Positions 29,498 through 38,033 of a stretch of DNA of 55,594 nucleotides are shown here, piece by piece. The position numbers and the translations under genes were made by a program. The notes under the pieces were generated by a model. The model searched no databases, was not told the DNA's origin, and worked only from the letters and a program-made list of their open reading frames with translations. Origin of the DNA: an uncultured beta proteobacterium (GTDB lineage Bacteria > Pseudomonadota > Gammaproteobacteria > Burkholderiales > SG8-41); contig CADECM010000007.1 in assembly GCA_902825845.1 (NCBI GenBank), forward strand, positions 54,199 through 109,792. The letters run 5' to 3'. Each line of letters starts with the position of its first letter. Positions within the stretch are counted from its first letter, which is position 1.

Positions 29498-30571
29498 ATG
29501 CGCGTATCAAGCGATTCCGCCAAGCCCTTGTTAATACTGGGAATTGAAACCTCCTGCGACGAATCCGGCGTTGCGCTCTATCACACGCAGCGCGGCCTGC
29601 TGGGTCATCGGCTGCACTCGCAAGTGGCCATGCACGCCGATTATGGCGGCGTGGTGCCGGAACTCGCCTCGCGTGACCATGTTCGCCGCGTGCTGCCGCT
29701 CACGCAGCAGCTGCTGGCTACATGTGAACACACACTCGCGGACCTTGATGCGATCGCCTATACCCAGGGACCGGGTCTCGCAGGCGCGTTGTTAGTGGGT
29801 GCCAGCATTGCGCACGGTCTCGCCTACGCGCTCAATGTCCCCGCCATCGGCATCCATCATCTTGAAGGGCATCTGCTGTCGCCGCTGCTTGCCGACCCTG
29901 CACCGGCGTTTCCGTTCGTCGCGCTGCTGGTATCGGGCGGACACACGCAACTGATGCGCGTCGCCGGTGTGGGTGAGTACCAACTTCTGGGCGAAACCGT
30001 GGACGACGCGGCGGGCGAAGCCTTTGACAAAACCGCACAGTTGCTGGGCCTCGGTTACCCGGGCGGCCCGCAAATTGCACGCCTTGCCGAGCGCGGCCAG
30101 CCCGGAAAATTCAAGCTGCCACGACCGATGTTGAACCGCGGCGACTTCAATTTCAGCTTCAGCGGACTGAAGACGGCGGTACTGACCGCAGTGCGTGGCA
30201 AGACCTTGAGCGAAAGCGACAAAGCTCATCTCGCCGCGGAGTGCCAGGCGGCAGTGGCCGATGTGCTGGTCGCCAAGGCCTTGAATGCACTAGAAAAAAC
30301 TGAATTAAATCAAATAGTTATAGCGGGCGGTGTCGGCGCCAACCAGCACCTGCGCAGACAGCTTGACCACGCCGCCGCGCGCCTGGGCCACCGGGTGTTT
30401 TACCCGCCGCTGGACCTGTGCACCGACAACGGCGCGATGATTGCATTGGCGGGCGCGCTGCGCGTGAGTGCCGGCGCGGCCACGGCGACAACGCGCGCAT
30501 TTGATGTGCGCCCAAGGTGGGATCTGGAAACCCTGCGCGGCCCGGAACAGGCGCTCACGCCCCTGTCATGA
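29498..30571 (+). CDS. tsaD: tRNA N6-threonylcarbamoyladenosine transferase TsaD
   Basis: A 357-residue ASKHA-fold protein that transfers threonylcarbamoyl to A37 of ANN-decoding tRNAs with TsaB and TsaE. It begins [17 protein letters not shown]; the metal-binding histidines lie in [11 protein letters not shown] (ASRDHVRR) with [11 protein letters not shown] near residue 120, and the C-terminal [17 protein letters not shown] and [14 protein letters not shown] are intact. ATG 29498 is chosen over an upstream frame because the conserved region starts 13 residues later. The stretch coding LNQIVIA carries a copy of the AT-rich motif, including TTA and ATA codons rare in this genome. Confidence 0.97.
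   Translation: MRVSSDSAKPLLILGIETSCDESGVALYHTQRGLLGHRLHSQVAMHADYGGVVPELASRDHVRRVLPLTQQLLATCEHTLADLDAIAYTQGPGLAGALLVGASIAHGLAYALNVPAIGIHHLEGHLLSPLLADPAPAFPFVALLVSGGHTQLMRVAGVGEYQLLGETVDDAAGEAFDKTAQLLGLGYPGGPQIARLAERGQPGKFKLPRPMLNRGDFNFSFSGLKTAVLTAVRGKTLSESDKAHLAAECQAAVADVLVAKALNALEKTELNQIVIAGGVGANQHLRRQLDHAAARLGHRVFYPPLDLCTDNGAMIALAGALRVSAGAATATTRAFDVRPRWDLETLRGPEQALTPLS
30293..30320 (-). repeat. dispersed AT-rich motif, copy 7, inside tsaD (core 30305-30320)
   Basis: On the minus strand TAACTATTTGATTTAA followed by TTCAGTTTTTT. It is fully inside tsaD and encodes ELNQIVI; the NQIV reading matches that of the copy inside the 2017-residue gene. Confidence 0.65.
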
Positions 30572-30698
30572 CCGGATCGAAAACGCCGGGCGACTGTTAT
30601 GATGCCGGCGCCAGAGATCGCCATAGCGCACAAGGATGACCGCGGCACAGCGGCTCATGGGCAGCATGCAACACGATTCTCGAAAACACGGAGCGTAA

Positions 30699-31478
30699 AT
30701 GATGGAATGGCTGCTTGATCCGCACGCGTGGCTCGCTCTTGCGAAACTGACGCTGCTGGAGATCGTTTTGGGCGTGGACAATATCATCTTCATTTCAATA
30801 CTGTGCGGCCGTCTGCCCGAACATCAGCGCGCGAAGGCGCGCACCATCGGACTGGCGCTCGCCATGCTGTCGCGAATCGGCCTGTTGTTTTCGCTGGCAT
30901 GGCTGATGACGCTGACCGAACCCCTGTTCTCGCTGTTCGGCAAAGTCATTTCCGGCCGCGACCTTATTCTCCTCGGCGGCGGCCTGTTCCTGCTGTGGAA
31001 GAGCGTGCACGAAATTCATAATTCGCTCGAAGGCACGGAGGCAGCGACGTCGGCGCAGGTGGTCACCGCGACGTTCGGGTCCGTCATCGCGCAGATCGCC
31101 GTGATCGACATCGTATTCTCGCTCGACTCGGTAATCACCGCGGTGGGCATGGTGGACGAGGTGTCGATCATGGTGATCGCCATTGTGCTGGCCGTCGGCG
31201 TGATGCTGTTTGCCGCGGGCCCGATCGGCGCCTTCGTCGATCGGCACCCGACGATCAAGATGCTGGCGCTGTCGTTCCTGATCCTGGTCGGCGTTGCGCT
31301 GATCGGCGAAGGCTGGGGACTGCACATTCCCAAGGGTTACATCTACTTCGCGATGGCGTTCGCCGTGGGTGTCGAGTTGCTCAACCTCAGGCTGCGCGCG
31401 CGCATGGCGCCGGTGCACCTGCGCAAGCCGCTCGCGCAGGGCAACGCGCCAGACACCCCCAGAGACGGCGAACGGTAA
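30699..31478 (+). CDS. TerC-family integral membrane protein
   Basis: A 259-residue TerC/Alx/YgaW-type membrane protein with about seven hydrophobic segments. The paired signature loops LGVDNIIFISIL (near residue 25) and FSLDSVITAVGM (near 140), each with an intramembrane acidic residue, are intact. Family members export manganese or act in metal and tellurite stress. ATG preceded by GGAG. I looked for a manganese riboswitch of the yybP-ykoY type upstream and saw none. Its stop is 2 nt from the stop of the convergent ThDP enzyme. Confidence 0.92.
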   Translation: MMEWLLDPHAWLALAKLTLLEIVLGVDNIIFISILCGRLPEHQRAKARTIGLALAMLSRIGLLFSLAWLMTLTEPLFSLFGKVISGRDLILLGGGLFLLWKSVHEIHNSLEGTEAATSAQVVTATFGSVIAQIAVIDIVFSLDSVITAVGMVDEVSIMVIAIVLAVGVMLFAAGPIGAFVDRHPTIKMLALSFLILVGVALIGEGWGLHIPKGYIYFAMAFAVGVELLNLRLRARMAPVHLRKPLAQGNAPDTPRDGER

Positions 31479-31480
31479 CG

Positions 31481-33160
31481 CTACGCCGGCGCCCAGGGCG
31501 TCATCGCCTGCGCGGCAAACTCGGTGCGGCAGTCGATCACCGCCGGCAGTTCCGAGGCCATCGCCTGCTCGAACGCTTTTTTGAAGTCTCCCGGCTTGTC
31601 CACCACCAGCCCTAGACAGCCGAACGCGTTGGCGATTTTCGCGAAATCGGTTTCAGCGAATACGTAACACTCGTCCCTGCGATTGGGCTCCGGCGTATCG
31701 CTGTAGGCCGTGGTGAGGTTCTTCAGTCCCTGCCCCAGACACTGGTTGTTGTTGACCACCGTGATGGTCTTGATGCCGCGGCGACGCGCGGTCTCCAGTT
31801 CGGGCAGATGATAGTAAAACCCGCCGTCGCCGGTAAAACACACCACCGTCTTGTCCGGCGCGCCGCATTTGCCGCCAAGCGATGCGGGGAAACTCCAGCC
31901 GAGCGACCCCGCCGCGCGAAAATAGCGCTGCTCGGGGTGACTGAACCACACCATGGTGTTGGTCCACAGCGCCGCAAAGCCGGTGTCCGCAAACAGGATG
32001 GCGTCCTTCGGCAGCAGTTCGCTCAGCTCGCGGCAGATGCGTCCGGGATTCATCGGCACGGCGTCGGACTGGCGGTATTTTTCGGCCTCCGCGCGCCAAT
32101 CGGCCACATGCTTGCGCGCACTGGCCAGCCAGGCATCGTGCCGTGCCGCATCCACGTTGGCGGCAATCGCCTCGACCGCGCTGCGCACGTCGGCCAGCAC
32201 GCCGATCACGCCGGAATAATTGCGGCCGATTTCCACCGCATCGAGATCGATCTGGATGATCGGCGTGCCATCCCTGGGCATTTTGTAATTGCTGGTGGTG
32301 TGGTCGCTGGTGTTGCTGCCGCAGTAAATCACCAGGTCCGCTTCATCGACGATGTGGTTGCCGCCGCTGCGGCCATACAAGCCCATGGTGCCGAAAAACA
32401 TCGGATGGTTTTCAACCAGTATCGCCTTGGCGTCGGGTGTCGCGCACACCGGCGCCTGGATTTTTTCCGCCAGCGCCGCGATCGCCGCGCCCGCGTCGGA
32501 GATGGTGGCGCCGCGATCAGCGATGATTACCGGCTTTTTCGATACCTTGATTGCCGCCACTGCGCGCTGCACCGCCTGTGCATCCGGCGCGGGGCGGAAC
32601 GCGGGAAAACGCGTATGCGCTTCGTCCGCCAGCACATCGAATTCACCGACGAGGTGCGTGATCGCATCGCCGGTGAGTCCTGCCATATCCAGATGCACCG
32701 GGCGCGGTGTGCCGCTGGTCGCCTCGCGAAACGCCTGACGCATCAACTGCTGCAAATGTTCCAGCGCTTCGATCTTGGCATGCATCTTGGTCACCGCGGT
32801 GAACAAGGGCTGATGATCGACCTCCTGATAGGCGCTGCGGTGCTGCATGGTTGGAATATGATGACCGGTGATGGCCACCACCGGCGAATGGCCGAGATAG
32901 GGATCCTGCATGGCGGCAGCCAGATTGGCCGCGCCCACTGACTGCGCCAGACACACGCCGGGCCGGCCCGACACGCGCGCATAGCCGTCAGCCATGTAGG
33001 CGACGGCTTTTTCCGAGTGGCCGAGGATGCGGTGGATGCCGGTATCTTCCATTTGCGCCAGCGCGCGCCGCAGCACCGCATCCATGAAAAACAGATGCGT
33101 CACGCCATACGCTTTGAGTATCTGCCCGAACAGGCGTGCGCCCGTCATCTTTTGCGGCAT
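31481..33160 (-). CDS. thiamine-diphosphate-dependent enzyme, acetolactate-synthase-like
   Basis: A 559-residue ThDP enzyme with the PYR-central-PP layout. The catalytic glutamate is Glu50 in GHSEKAVAYMADGYARVSG. The PP-domain motif starts GDGGFYYHLPELETARRRG and ends with NNN near residue 470. Resembles acetolactate synthase large subunits and benzoylformate or oxalyl-CoA decarboxylase relatives; the first part (HLFFMDAVLRRALAQME) is unlike true IlvB and no small subunit follows, so a catabolic 2-oxo-acid decarboxylase or carboligase is more likely. ATG has GGAGG. The alpha/beta hydrolase, DUF1080 and Bug receptor genes follow upstream on the same strand and may form a catabolic set. Confidence 0.88.
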   Translation of the reverse strand: MPQKMTGARLFGQILKAYGVTHLFFMDAVLRRALAQMEDTGIHRILGHSEKAVAYMADGYARVSGRPGVCLAQSVGAANLAAAMQDPYLGHSPVVAITGHHIPTMQHRSAYQEVDHQPLFTAVTKMHAKIEALEHLQQLMRQAFREATSGTPRPVHLDMAGLTGDAITHLVGEFDVLADEAHTRFPAFRPAPDAQAVQRAVAAIKVSKKPVIIADRGATISDAGAAIAALAEKIQAPVCATPDAKAILVENHPMFFGTMGLYGRSGGNHIVDEADLVIYCGSNTSDHTTSNYKMPRDGTPIIQIDLDAVEIGRNYSGVIGVLADVRSAVEAIAANVDAARHDAWLASARKHVADWRAEAEKYRQSDAVPMNPGRICRELSELLPKDAILFADTGFAALWTNTMVWFSHPEQRYFRAAGSLGWSFPASLGGKCGAPDKTVVCFTGDGGFYYHLPELETARRRGIKTITVVNNNQCLGQGLKNLTTAYSDTPEPNRRDECYVFAETDFAKIANAFGCLGLVVDKPGDFKKAFEQAMASELPAVIDCRTEFAAQAMTPWAPA

Positions 33161-33171
33161 AACGCCTCCTA

Positions 33172-33198
33172 CAAATATCGTTTAAAAACAATTACTTA
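33172..33198 (-). repeat. dispersed AT-rich motif, copy 8 (core 33183-33198)
   Basis: On the minus strand TAAGTAATTGTTTTTA followed by AACGATATTT. It lies between the stop of the alpha/beta hydrolase (33224) and the ribosome binding site of the ThDP enzyme. Confidence 0.7.
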
Positions 33199-33223
33199 TA
33201 AAGTTTCACCGGATCTGCCTGCG

Positions 33224-34015
33224 CTACTGTCCGCGCAGGAAAGACAACGCCAACTGCGTGAACAAGTCCGGCGTCTGCACATGCATGAAATGACCCGACG
33301 CTGCCTCGACATATTTCACGCCGGGAATCAGCTTCGCCAGATCGCGCTCCAGCGCGAGCGGCCGCAGCACATCATGTTCGCAGCCGATCAGCAGCGTGGG
33401 CGCTTTGATGTTGCCCAGCTCCGCGTCGATATTCATGTTTAGCAACATGCGGTTCACGGCGGCGAAGCCGTACGGATCATTGGTGATCCAGCGCGTGCGA
33501 TAGGTTTCAAAGCGCTCGCGGTTGCCGCGCAGAACTTCCGGATACGAACGGTCGAGACTGGCCCGCACCTGGGCGCGCATCCCGCCGCGCTCGACCTCCA
33601 GTGCGCGCGCCAGCATCGACGCGTGGGTGGCGGGATTGGAACGCGTTACCAGGCTCTGAATCACCAGCCGCGATACCCGCGCGGGGTGGCGCGCGGCAAA
33701 CGCCGCGGCGATCCCGGCGCCCAGCGCCGAACCCGCAACGAGCACCGGTCCGGCTATCGACAGGGCATCAAGCAGCGCAACGATGTCGCCCACCATATCG
33801 TCCAGCAACAGCGTGCCGCTGACCTTTTCGCTTTGGCCAAAGCCGCGCTGATCGTAGCGCAGCGTGCGGTATTCACGCTGCAGCGCGGGCAGCGCTTCGT
33901 CCCAACTTTCCAGACAGCCGCCCAGTTCGTGCACCAGCAACAACAGGGGCACCGCCGGATTGGCGTTGCTCAGTTCGCAGCGCAGGCTTGTGCCATTGAC
34001 ATCCAGCCACCGCAT
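33224..34015 (-). CDS. alpha/beta hydrolase, 3-oxoadipate enol-lactonase-like
   Basis: A 263-residue alpha/beta hydrolase. The oxyanion-side motif is LVHELGGCLESWD, the strand-5 elbow reads VAGSALGAGIA with Ser as probable nucleophile (not a clean GxSxG), the acid is in CEHDVLRP, and the histidine in ASGHFMHVQTP. Overall like PcaD-type lactonases of aromatic degradation. It is 12 nt from the DUF1080 lipoprotein gene and upstream of the ThDP enzyme. Substrate unknown. Confidence 0.88.
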   Translation of the reverse strand: MRWLDVNGTSLRCELSNANPAVPLLLLVHELGGCLESWDEALPALQREYRTLRYDQRGFGQSEKVSGTLLLDDMVGDIVALLDALSIAGPVLVAGSALGAGIAAAFAARHPARVSRLVIQSLVTRSNPATHASMLARALEVERGGMRAQVRASLDRSYPEVLRGNRERFETYRTRWITNDPYGFAAVNRMLLNMNIDAELGNIKAPTLLIGCEHDVLRPLALERDLAKLIPGVKYVEAASGHFMHVQTPDLFTQLALSFLRGQ

Positions 34016-34027
34016 CGCATCCGCCGC

Positions 34028-34690
34028 CTAGTCGCCGAGGGACGTGCCAAAGCCAAACGGATTGCGCCGCGGTTCACCCGGCCACCCCGGGTGCGGCAGC
34101 GGCAATACCTGAACCTTGCGGAATTTCACCACGCCCTTGCCATACTGCAGCGCGAACGGGCCATGAAAAAACGAACGGTCGCGAACATGGGCGGTCTGCA
34201 CGCCGTTCATTTTCACGATCAGCTGCGGTCCTTTGGCGACAATTTCGAAGGTGTTCCAGCGCCCGCCCGCCTTGGGCATGGGCGAAACCTTGGCGAAGTT
34301 CACAATGGCGCCGGTGCCATAAGACGGGTCGGGGCGCGTGTCGAAGATGTTGACCTCATAGGAATTGGCGGAGCCGATCTTCTGGCGGTCCGACAGGCGC
34401 AGAAAGATGCCGCTGTTGGCATCGTCGCTGGTCCAGAACTCGGCATACATCACAAAATCAGTGAACGCCTGCCGCGAAACCAGATAGCTCGTCGCCTTGC
34501 CGCCCTTGTCCGCCATGACGGCGCCACCCTCCTGCCGCCAGTTGGCATCGCCCACCAGCACAAAGTTTTCAATGCCGCTGCCATTGTCAATCAGAGTTTC
34601 CCACTGGTGACTGGCGCGGTGCCCGGCGCAGCCGCCCAGCGCGACGGCCAACAGCAATAGTCCAGCTCCCTGTGCAAATATCCGCTTCAT
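34028..34690 (-). CDS. DUF1080 (3-keto-disaccharide hydrolase-like) lipoprotein
   Basis: A 220-residue lipoprotein: signal peptide with lipobox LGGC, Cys21 as the lipidated residue. The mature protein is one concanavalin-like DUF1080 domain (ANSGIFLRLSDRQKIGSANSYEVNIFD; GRWNTFEIVAKGPQLIVKMNGVQTAHV). DUF1080 proteins include 3-keto-glycoside hydrolases, though most are uncharacterised. Cell location should be outer or inner membrane, facing the periplasm. Position in a run with a ThDP enzyme and hydrolase suggests a catabolic context. Confidence 0.88.
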   Translation of the reverse strand: MKRIFAQGAGLLLLAVALGGCAGHRASHQWETLIDNGSGIENFVLVGDANWRQEGGAVMADKGGKATSYLVSRQAFTDFVMYAEFWTSDDANSGIFLRLSDRQKIGSANSYEVNIFDTRPDPSYGTGAIVNFAKVSPMPKAGGRWNTFEIVAKGPQLIVKMNGVQTAHVRDRSFFHGPFALQYGKGVVKFRKVQVLPLPHPGWPGEPRRNPFGFGTSLGD

Positions 34691-34807
34691 GCCGATCTCC
34701 CTTTGAAAAATACGCTCTCAATATGCGAATTTTGATGCTGCCGCTATTGTAGCGGACGCTGTGCGTTCCCGCTGCCTGATACGCCCGTGCGACGCCCGGC
34801 CTGCCCC

Positions 34808-35779
34808 TCAATCCGCCTTCGCGCCCGAGCGTTTGATGACACGCGCCCACTTGGCCAGATCATTGCGTATCTGCGCCCGGAACTGCTCCGGCGTACTGGC
34901 GAGGGTGGTGGCGCCGAGATCGGCAATACGGGCGCGCATATCCGTGGTGTTGAGCACCTGCAGTGCGTCTGCGTATATTTTCCTGACCAGCTCCGGAGCG
35001 ATCGCGGCCGGCGCCACGAGCCCGAACCAGGATATTGCCTCATAGCCCGCCAGGCCCGACTCGGCCACCGTGGGATACTCCGGAAACTGCGCCAATCGCT
35101 GCAGCGTGGTCACTGCGATGACTCTGAGCCGGCCCGCGCGCGCATGCGGCAGCACCGCCGTGGTGGTGGTGATGGTCAGCGACGTTTCGCCCGATACCAC
35201 GGCCAGCGTCGCTGGCGCCGCACCCTTGTACGGCACATGCAGCATGCGCACCTGCGCCATGGTGTTGAGCAATTCGCCCGCGAGATGCCCCGGCGCGCCG
35301 GTGCCATTGGAGGAAAACGTCAGTTGATCGGGACGCGCCCGTGCCAGCGCGATCAACGACTTGACGTCGCGCGCCGGCACCGATGGATGCAACGCAATCA
35401 CGTTCGGCACCGCCGCCACCATGACAATCGGCGCAAAATCCTTCAGCGGATCGTAGGCCAGTTTGGTCTGCAACCCGGGCACGATGGTCAGCGGCGCGCC
35501 CGAGCCCATCAGCAAGGTATAGCCATCGGCCACCGCCTTGGCGCCCAGTTCGGTGCCGATGACGCCGCCAGCGCCGGGCCGGTTGTCGATGATGATCTGC
35601 TGGCCCCACACCTGCGCCAGCCGGACGCTGAGCATGCGCGCCAGCGTCTCAGTGCTGCCGCCCGGCGGAAACGGCACGATCAGGCGCACTGTTTTCACCG
35701 GATAGTTCTGTGCCGGAGCGGGTGCACTGGCGAACAGTCCCGCCACCACCATCCACAGTCCATATCGCGCCATGATCAT
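34808..35779 (-). CDS. Bug/TctC-family periplasmic solute receptor
   Basis: A 323-residue second Bug-family receptor. Signal peptide to about ASAPAPAQ (residue 24), then YPVKTVRLIVPFPPGGSTETLARMLS and the IDNRPGAGG motif. Typical length. No transporter membrane genes adjacent. It is the most upstream of the minus-strand set (receptor, DUF1080 lipoprotein, hydrolase, ThDP enzyme), fitting uptake of an organic acid processed by the downstream enzymes; that pairing is inferred from order only. Confidence 0.92.
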   Translation of the reverse strand: MIMARYGLWMVVAGLFASAPAPAQNYPVKTVRLIVPFPPGGSTETLARMLSVRLAQVWGQQIIIDNRPGAGGVIGTELGAKAVADGYTLLMGSGAPLTIVPGLQTKLAYDPLKDFAPIVMVAAVPNVIALHPSVPARDVKSLIALARARPDQLTFSSNGTGAPGHLAGELLNTMAQVRMLHVPYKGAAPATLAVVSGETSLTITTTTAVLPHARAGRLRVIAVTTLQRLAQFPEYPTVAESGLAGYEAISWFGLVAPAAIAPELVRKIYADALQVLNTTDMRARIADLGATTLASTPEQFRAQIRNDLAKWARVIKRSGAKAD

Positions 35780-35913
35780 TTCCCGTTTGGATTATTCAGG
35801 CGCTGATTCTAGCAGCGTGGTTTGCGGCGGGGCCGCCGGTTTGACACCGGCGATTGAAATCCATTACCGTCAATGCGCTCCCCACAACCGCTTGCACCCA
35901 CAGGACAACGCAC

Positions 35914-36480
35914 ATGCCCCGCATTCCCGTGTTCAACGAAACCAGCGATTTCAATCCCGTTCAGCGCCGTGTGGTGGATGGCATCCTCGGCCGCCGCGGC
36001 GGGCGCATCCCCGGCCCCTACCGCCTGTCGCTGCACGCGCCGGAGGTCACCGAGGTATGGCATCCATTGGGCGAGAAGCTGCGGCTGAACAGCTGTTTTC
36101 CATTGCACCAGTCGGAGTTCGCCATCCTCGTTACCGCGCGCTGCTGGGATTGTGATTATGTGTTCAATGCGCACAGTAAAATCGCCACCGACGCGGGCCT
36201 TGCGCAGAGCATCGTCGACGCAATGGTGAAGAACCAGCGCCCCACATTCGACAAAGCCGAAGAAGAAGCGATTTATGACTTCGGGGTCGAACTGTTCAGG
36301 AACCACGTCATCAGCGACAAATCCTACAACCGCGCCAGGGAAATCTTCGGTATTCCCGCGATTGTTGAACTGGGCTGTCTGATGGGCTACTACGGCATGG
36401 TGGCGATGACGCTGCTGGCGCACGACATGTCACTGCAGCAAGGCGCCGTGATACTGCAGGGCAAGGTGCACGGCAAATAG
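35914..36480 (+). CDS. carboxymuconolactone decarboxylase-like (AhpD fold) protein
   Basis: A 188-residue AhpD/carboxymuconolactone-decarboxylase-like helical protein. The core is EFAILVTARCWDCDYVFNAHSKIATDAGL near residues 70-100, containing CxxC and a downstream His (spacing C-x6-H rather than the C-x3-H of true AhpD). The C-terminal DKSYNRAREIFGIPAIVELGCLMGYYGMVAM is the family's second helical block. The ATG at 35914 gives the usual short N-terminus before the first conserved helix. Divergent from the Bug receptor. It could be a decarboxylase, a peroxidase-like disulfide enzyme, or neither. Confidence 0.82.
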   Translation: MPRIPVFNETSDFNPVQRRVVDGILGRRGGRIPGPYRLSLHAPEVTEVWHPLGEKLRLNSCFPLHQSEFAILVTARCWDCDYVFNAHSKIATDAGLAQSIVDAMVKNQRPTFDKAEEEAIYDFGVELFRNHVISDKSYNRAREIFGIPAIVELGCLMGYYGMVAMTLLAHDMSLQQGAVILQGKVHGK

Positions 36481-36538
36481 CTGATGCCGCAACAAAAGGC
36501 TTGCACAACGGCTGGCGCTCGCGCGCGTCCGGAACGCG

Positions 36539-37426
36539 TCACCGCATCGTAGTCAATCGCCGCCTGGCCTTTTGTGCCGCTTCGCTGCCGGGATAGCGTG
36601 ACACCAGCGTATCCATGGTCTTGCGCGCATTGGCGCTTTCGCCCAGTTCAGATTGCGCGCTGGCGACGTTGAGCATGGCATCCGGCGCGGACGCGCTGTC
36701 GGGATGCGCGGCCAGCAGCTTCTGCTGGCTGGCGATGGCATTGCGATAATCGCGCAGATTGAAATACGAATCGCCGATCCAGTATTGCGCGCGATGCGCG
36801 AGCGAACTGCGCGGAAACTGCCCCAGAAATGACTGAAACGCGGTGATGGCACCCTTGTAGTTGCCCAGCCGCCGCTGGTGCTGCGCGGCCTCGTAACTGC
36901 GCGTCTCATCCGCCGACGGCGGGATTCCTGCAGGCGCGGCAGGCGCAGTCGGCGCAGCGGCAGGCGGCGCGGTGGCCATCGGCGCCGGCGGCGCCGCGGT
37001 CAGCGGCGGGGTCATGCCCGCAGGCGGCGCCGACCCTGCCGGCGCGCCCGCGCCCTGCTCAAGGCGCCGCATGCGGGTGTCCATGTCCACATACATGTCA
37101 CGCTGGCGCTTGGCGTTGCTTTCCACGCCGTTGTTCACCACTTCGATCTGGCCGCGTACATTCTGGATTTCGCGGCGCAGCGACTCGATCTGATTGACCA
37201 GTTCGAGCATGGACTGTTGCGAGGCCTGGGTGCCACGCAAACTTTCTTCCAGCTTGCCCAACCGTGTGGAGAGGCCGTCGGTCTGGCCCTTCATCGCCTC
37301 GATGCGCCGACCCTGATCGGCAATCTGCTTGCGCGCCAGATCATCGTCAAACAGTCCCGCGCGCGCCGGATGGGCGAACACGAGTACGAATAAGCACACT
37401 ATGCCCGCGTAGACTTGGCCCCTCAC
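36539..37426 (-). CDS. cpoB: cell division coordinator CpoB (YbgF)
   Basis: A 295-residue periplasmic protein with a signal peptide ending around HPARA (residue 23), an N-terminal trimerising coiled coil (about 30-115), a Pro/Ala-rich linker and C-terminal TPR repeats (YEAAQHQRRLGNYKGAITAFQSFL onwards). CpoB couples Tol-Pal constriction to PBP1B. The start is GTG at 37426 with GAGGGG upstream. Last gene of the Tol-Pal operon; the linker is longer than in E. coli (about 260 aa). Confidence 0.93.
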   Translation of the reverse strand: MRGQVYAGIVCLFVLVFAHPARAGLFDDDLARKQIADQGRRIEAMKGQTDGLSTRLGKLEESLRGTQASQQSMLELVNQIESLRREIQNVRGQIEVVNNGVESNAKRQRDMYVDMDTRMRRLEQGAGAPAGSAPPAGMTPPLTAAPPAPMATAPPAAAPTAPAAPAGIPPSADETRSYEAAQHQRRLGNYKGAITAFQSFLGQFPRSSLAHRAQYWIGDSYFNLRDYRNAIASQQKLLAAHPDSASAPDAMLNVASAQSELGESANARKTMDTLVSRYPGSEAAQKARRRLTTMR

Positions 37427-37443
37427 ACCACACCCCTCATGCC

Positions 37444-37995
37444 TTACTCACCCTGATAGACGATTTGCGCACGGCGGTTCTGCGCATACGCTGCTTCGGT
37501 GGCACCCTGAGCAGCCGCTTTTTCCTCACCGTAGCTCACGGTCTCGATGCGCGCGCCGTCGGCGCCCAACACGGTCATCATCTGTTTTACCGCGTCCGAA
37601 CGGCGCTGGCCCAGCGCGAGGTTGTATTCGCGACTGCCGCGCTCGTCGGTGTGGCCCTGGATGATCATTTTCGCCGCGGCCTTGCGCCCGAGGTATTGCG
37701 CGTGGGCGGTCACCAGCGGGCGAAATTCCTCCTTCACCAGATTGCTGTCGAAATCAAAGTAGACCAGGCGCTTGGACAGAATGTTGTTCGGGTCGCTTAA
37801 GGCGGCATCCAGTACCGTACCGGACTCGGCGGCTGCGGGCGTCACGGGACTGGGGGCGACGTCGATCGGCCTTTGCGCCACCGGCTTTTGCTGGGTGCGG
37901 TCTTCGACCGCGGCGCCGGCTTGCTCCTTGGTGGGGGTGCTGCTGCAGCCCGCCATCATCATGGCAATGAGGATTCCCGATATTATTTTCCGCAT
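37444..37995 (-). CDS. pal: peptidoglycan-associated lipoprotein Pal
   Basis: A 183-residue outer-membrane lipoprotein. Lipobox MAGC, Cys17. The OmpA-like peptidoglycan-binding domain has VYFDFDSNLV, IIQGHTDERGSREYNLALGQRR and the final YAQNRRAQIVYQ. ATG at 37995 has AAGGAG; a TTG two codons upstream is rejected. Sits between tolB and cpoB. Confidence 0.97.
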   Translation of the reverse strand: MRKIISGILIAMMMAGCSSTPTKEQAGAAVEDRTQQKPVAQRPIDVAPSPVTPAAAESGTVLDAALSDPNNILSKRLVYFDFDSNLVKEEFRPLVTAHAQYLGRKAAAKMIIQGHTDERGSREYNLALGQRRSDAVKQMMTVLGADGARIETVSYGEEKAAAQGATEAAYAQNRRAQIVYQGE

Positions 37996-38033
37996 GTTCA
38001 AGCTCCTTGATTGAAGGTCAGGGGTAGCACAAC

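Noticed and set aside
30572..30698. Manganese riboswitch (yybP-ykoY type) before the TerC gene
   Set aside because: The characteristic paired-loop sequences are not seen in this 127-bp leader.
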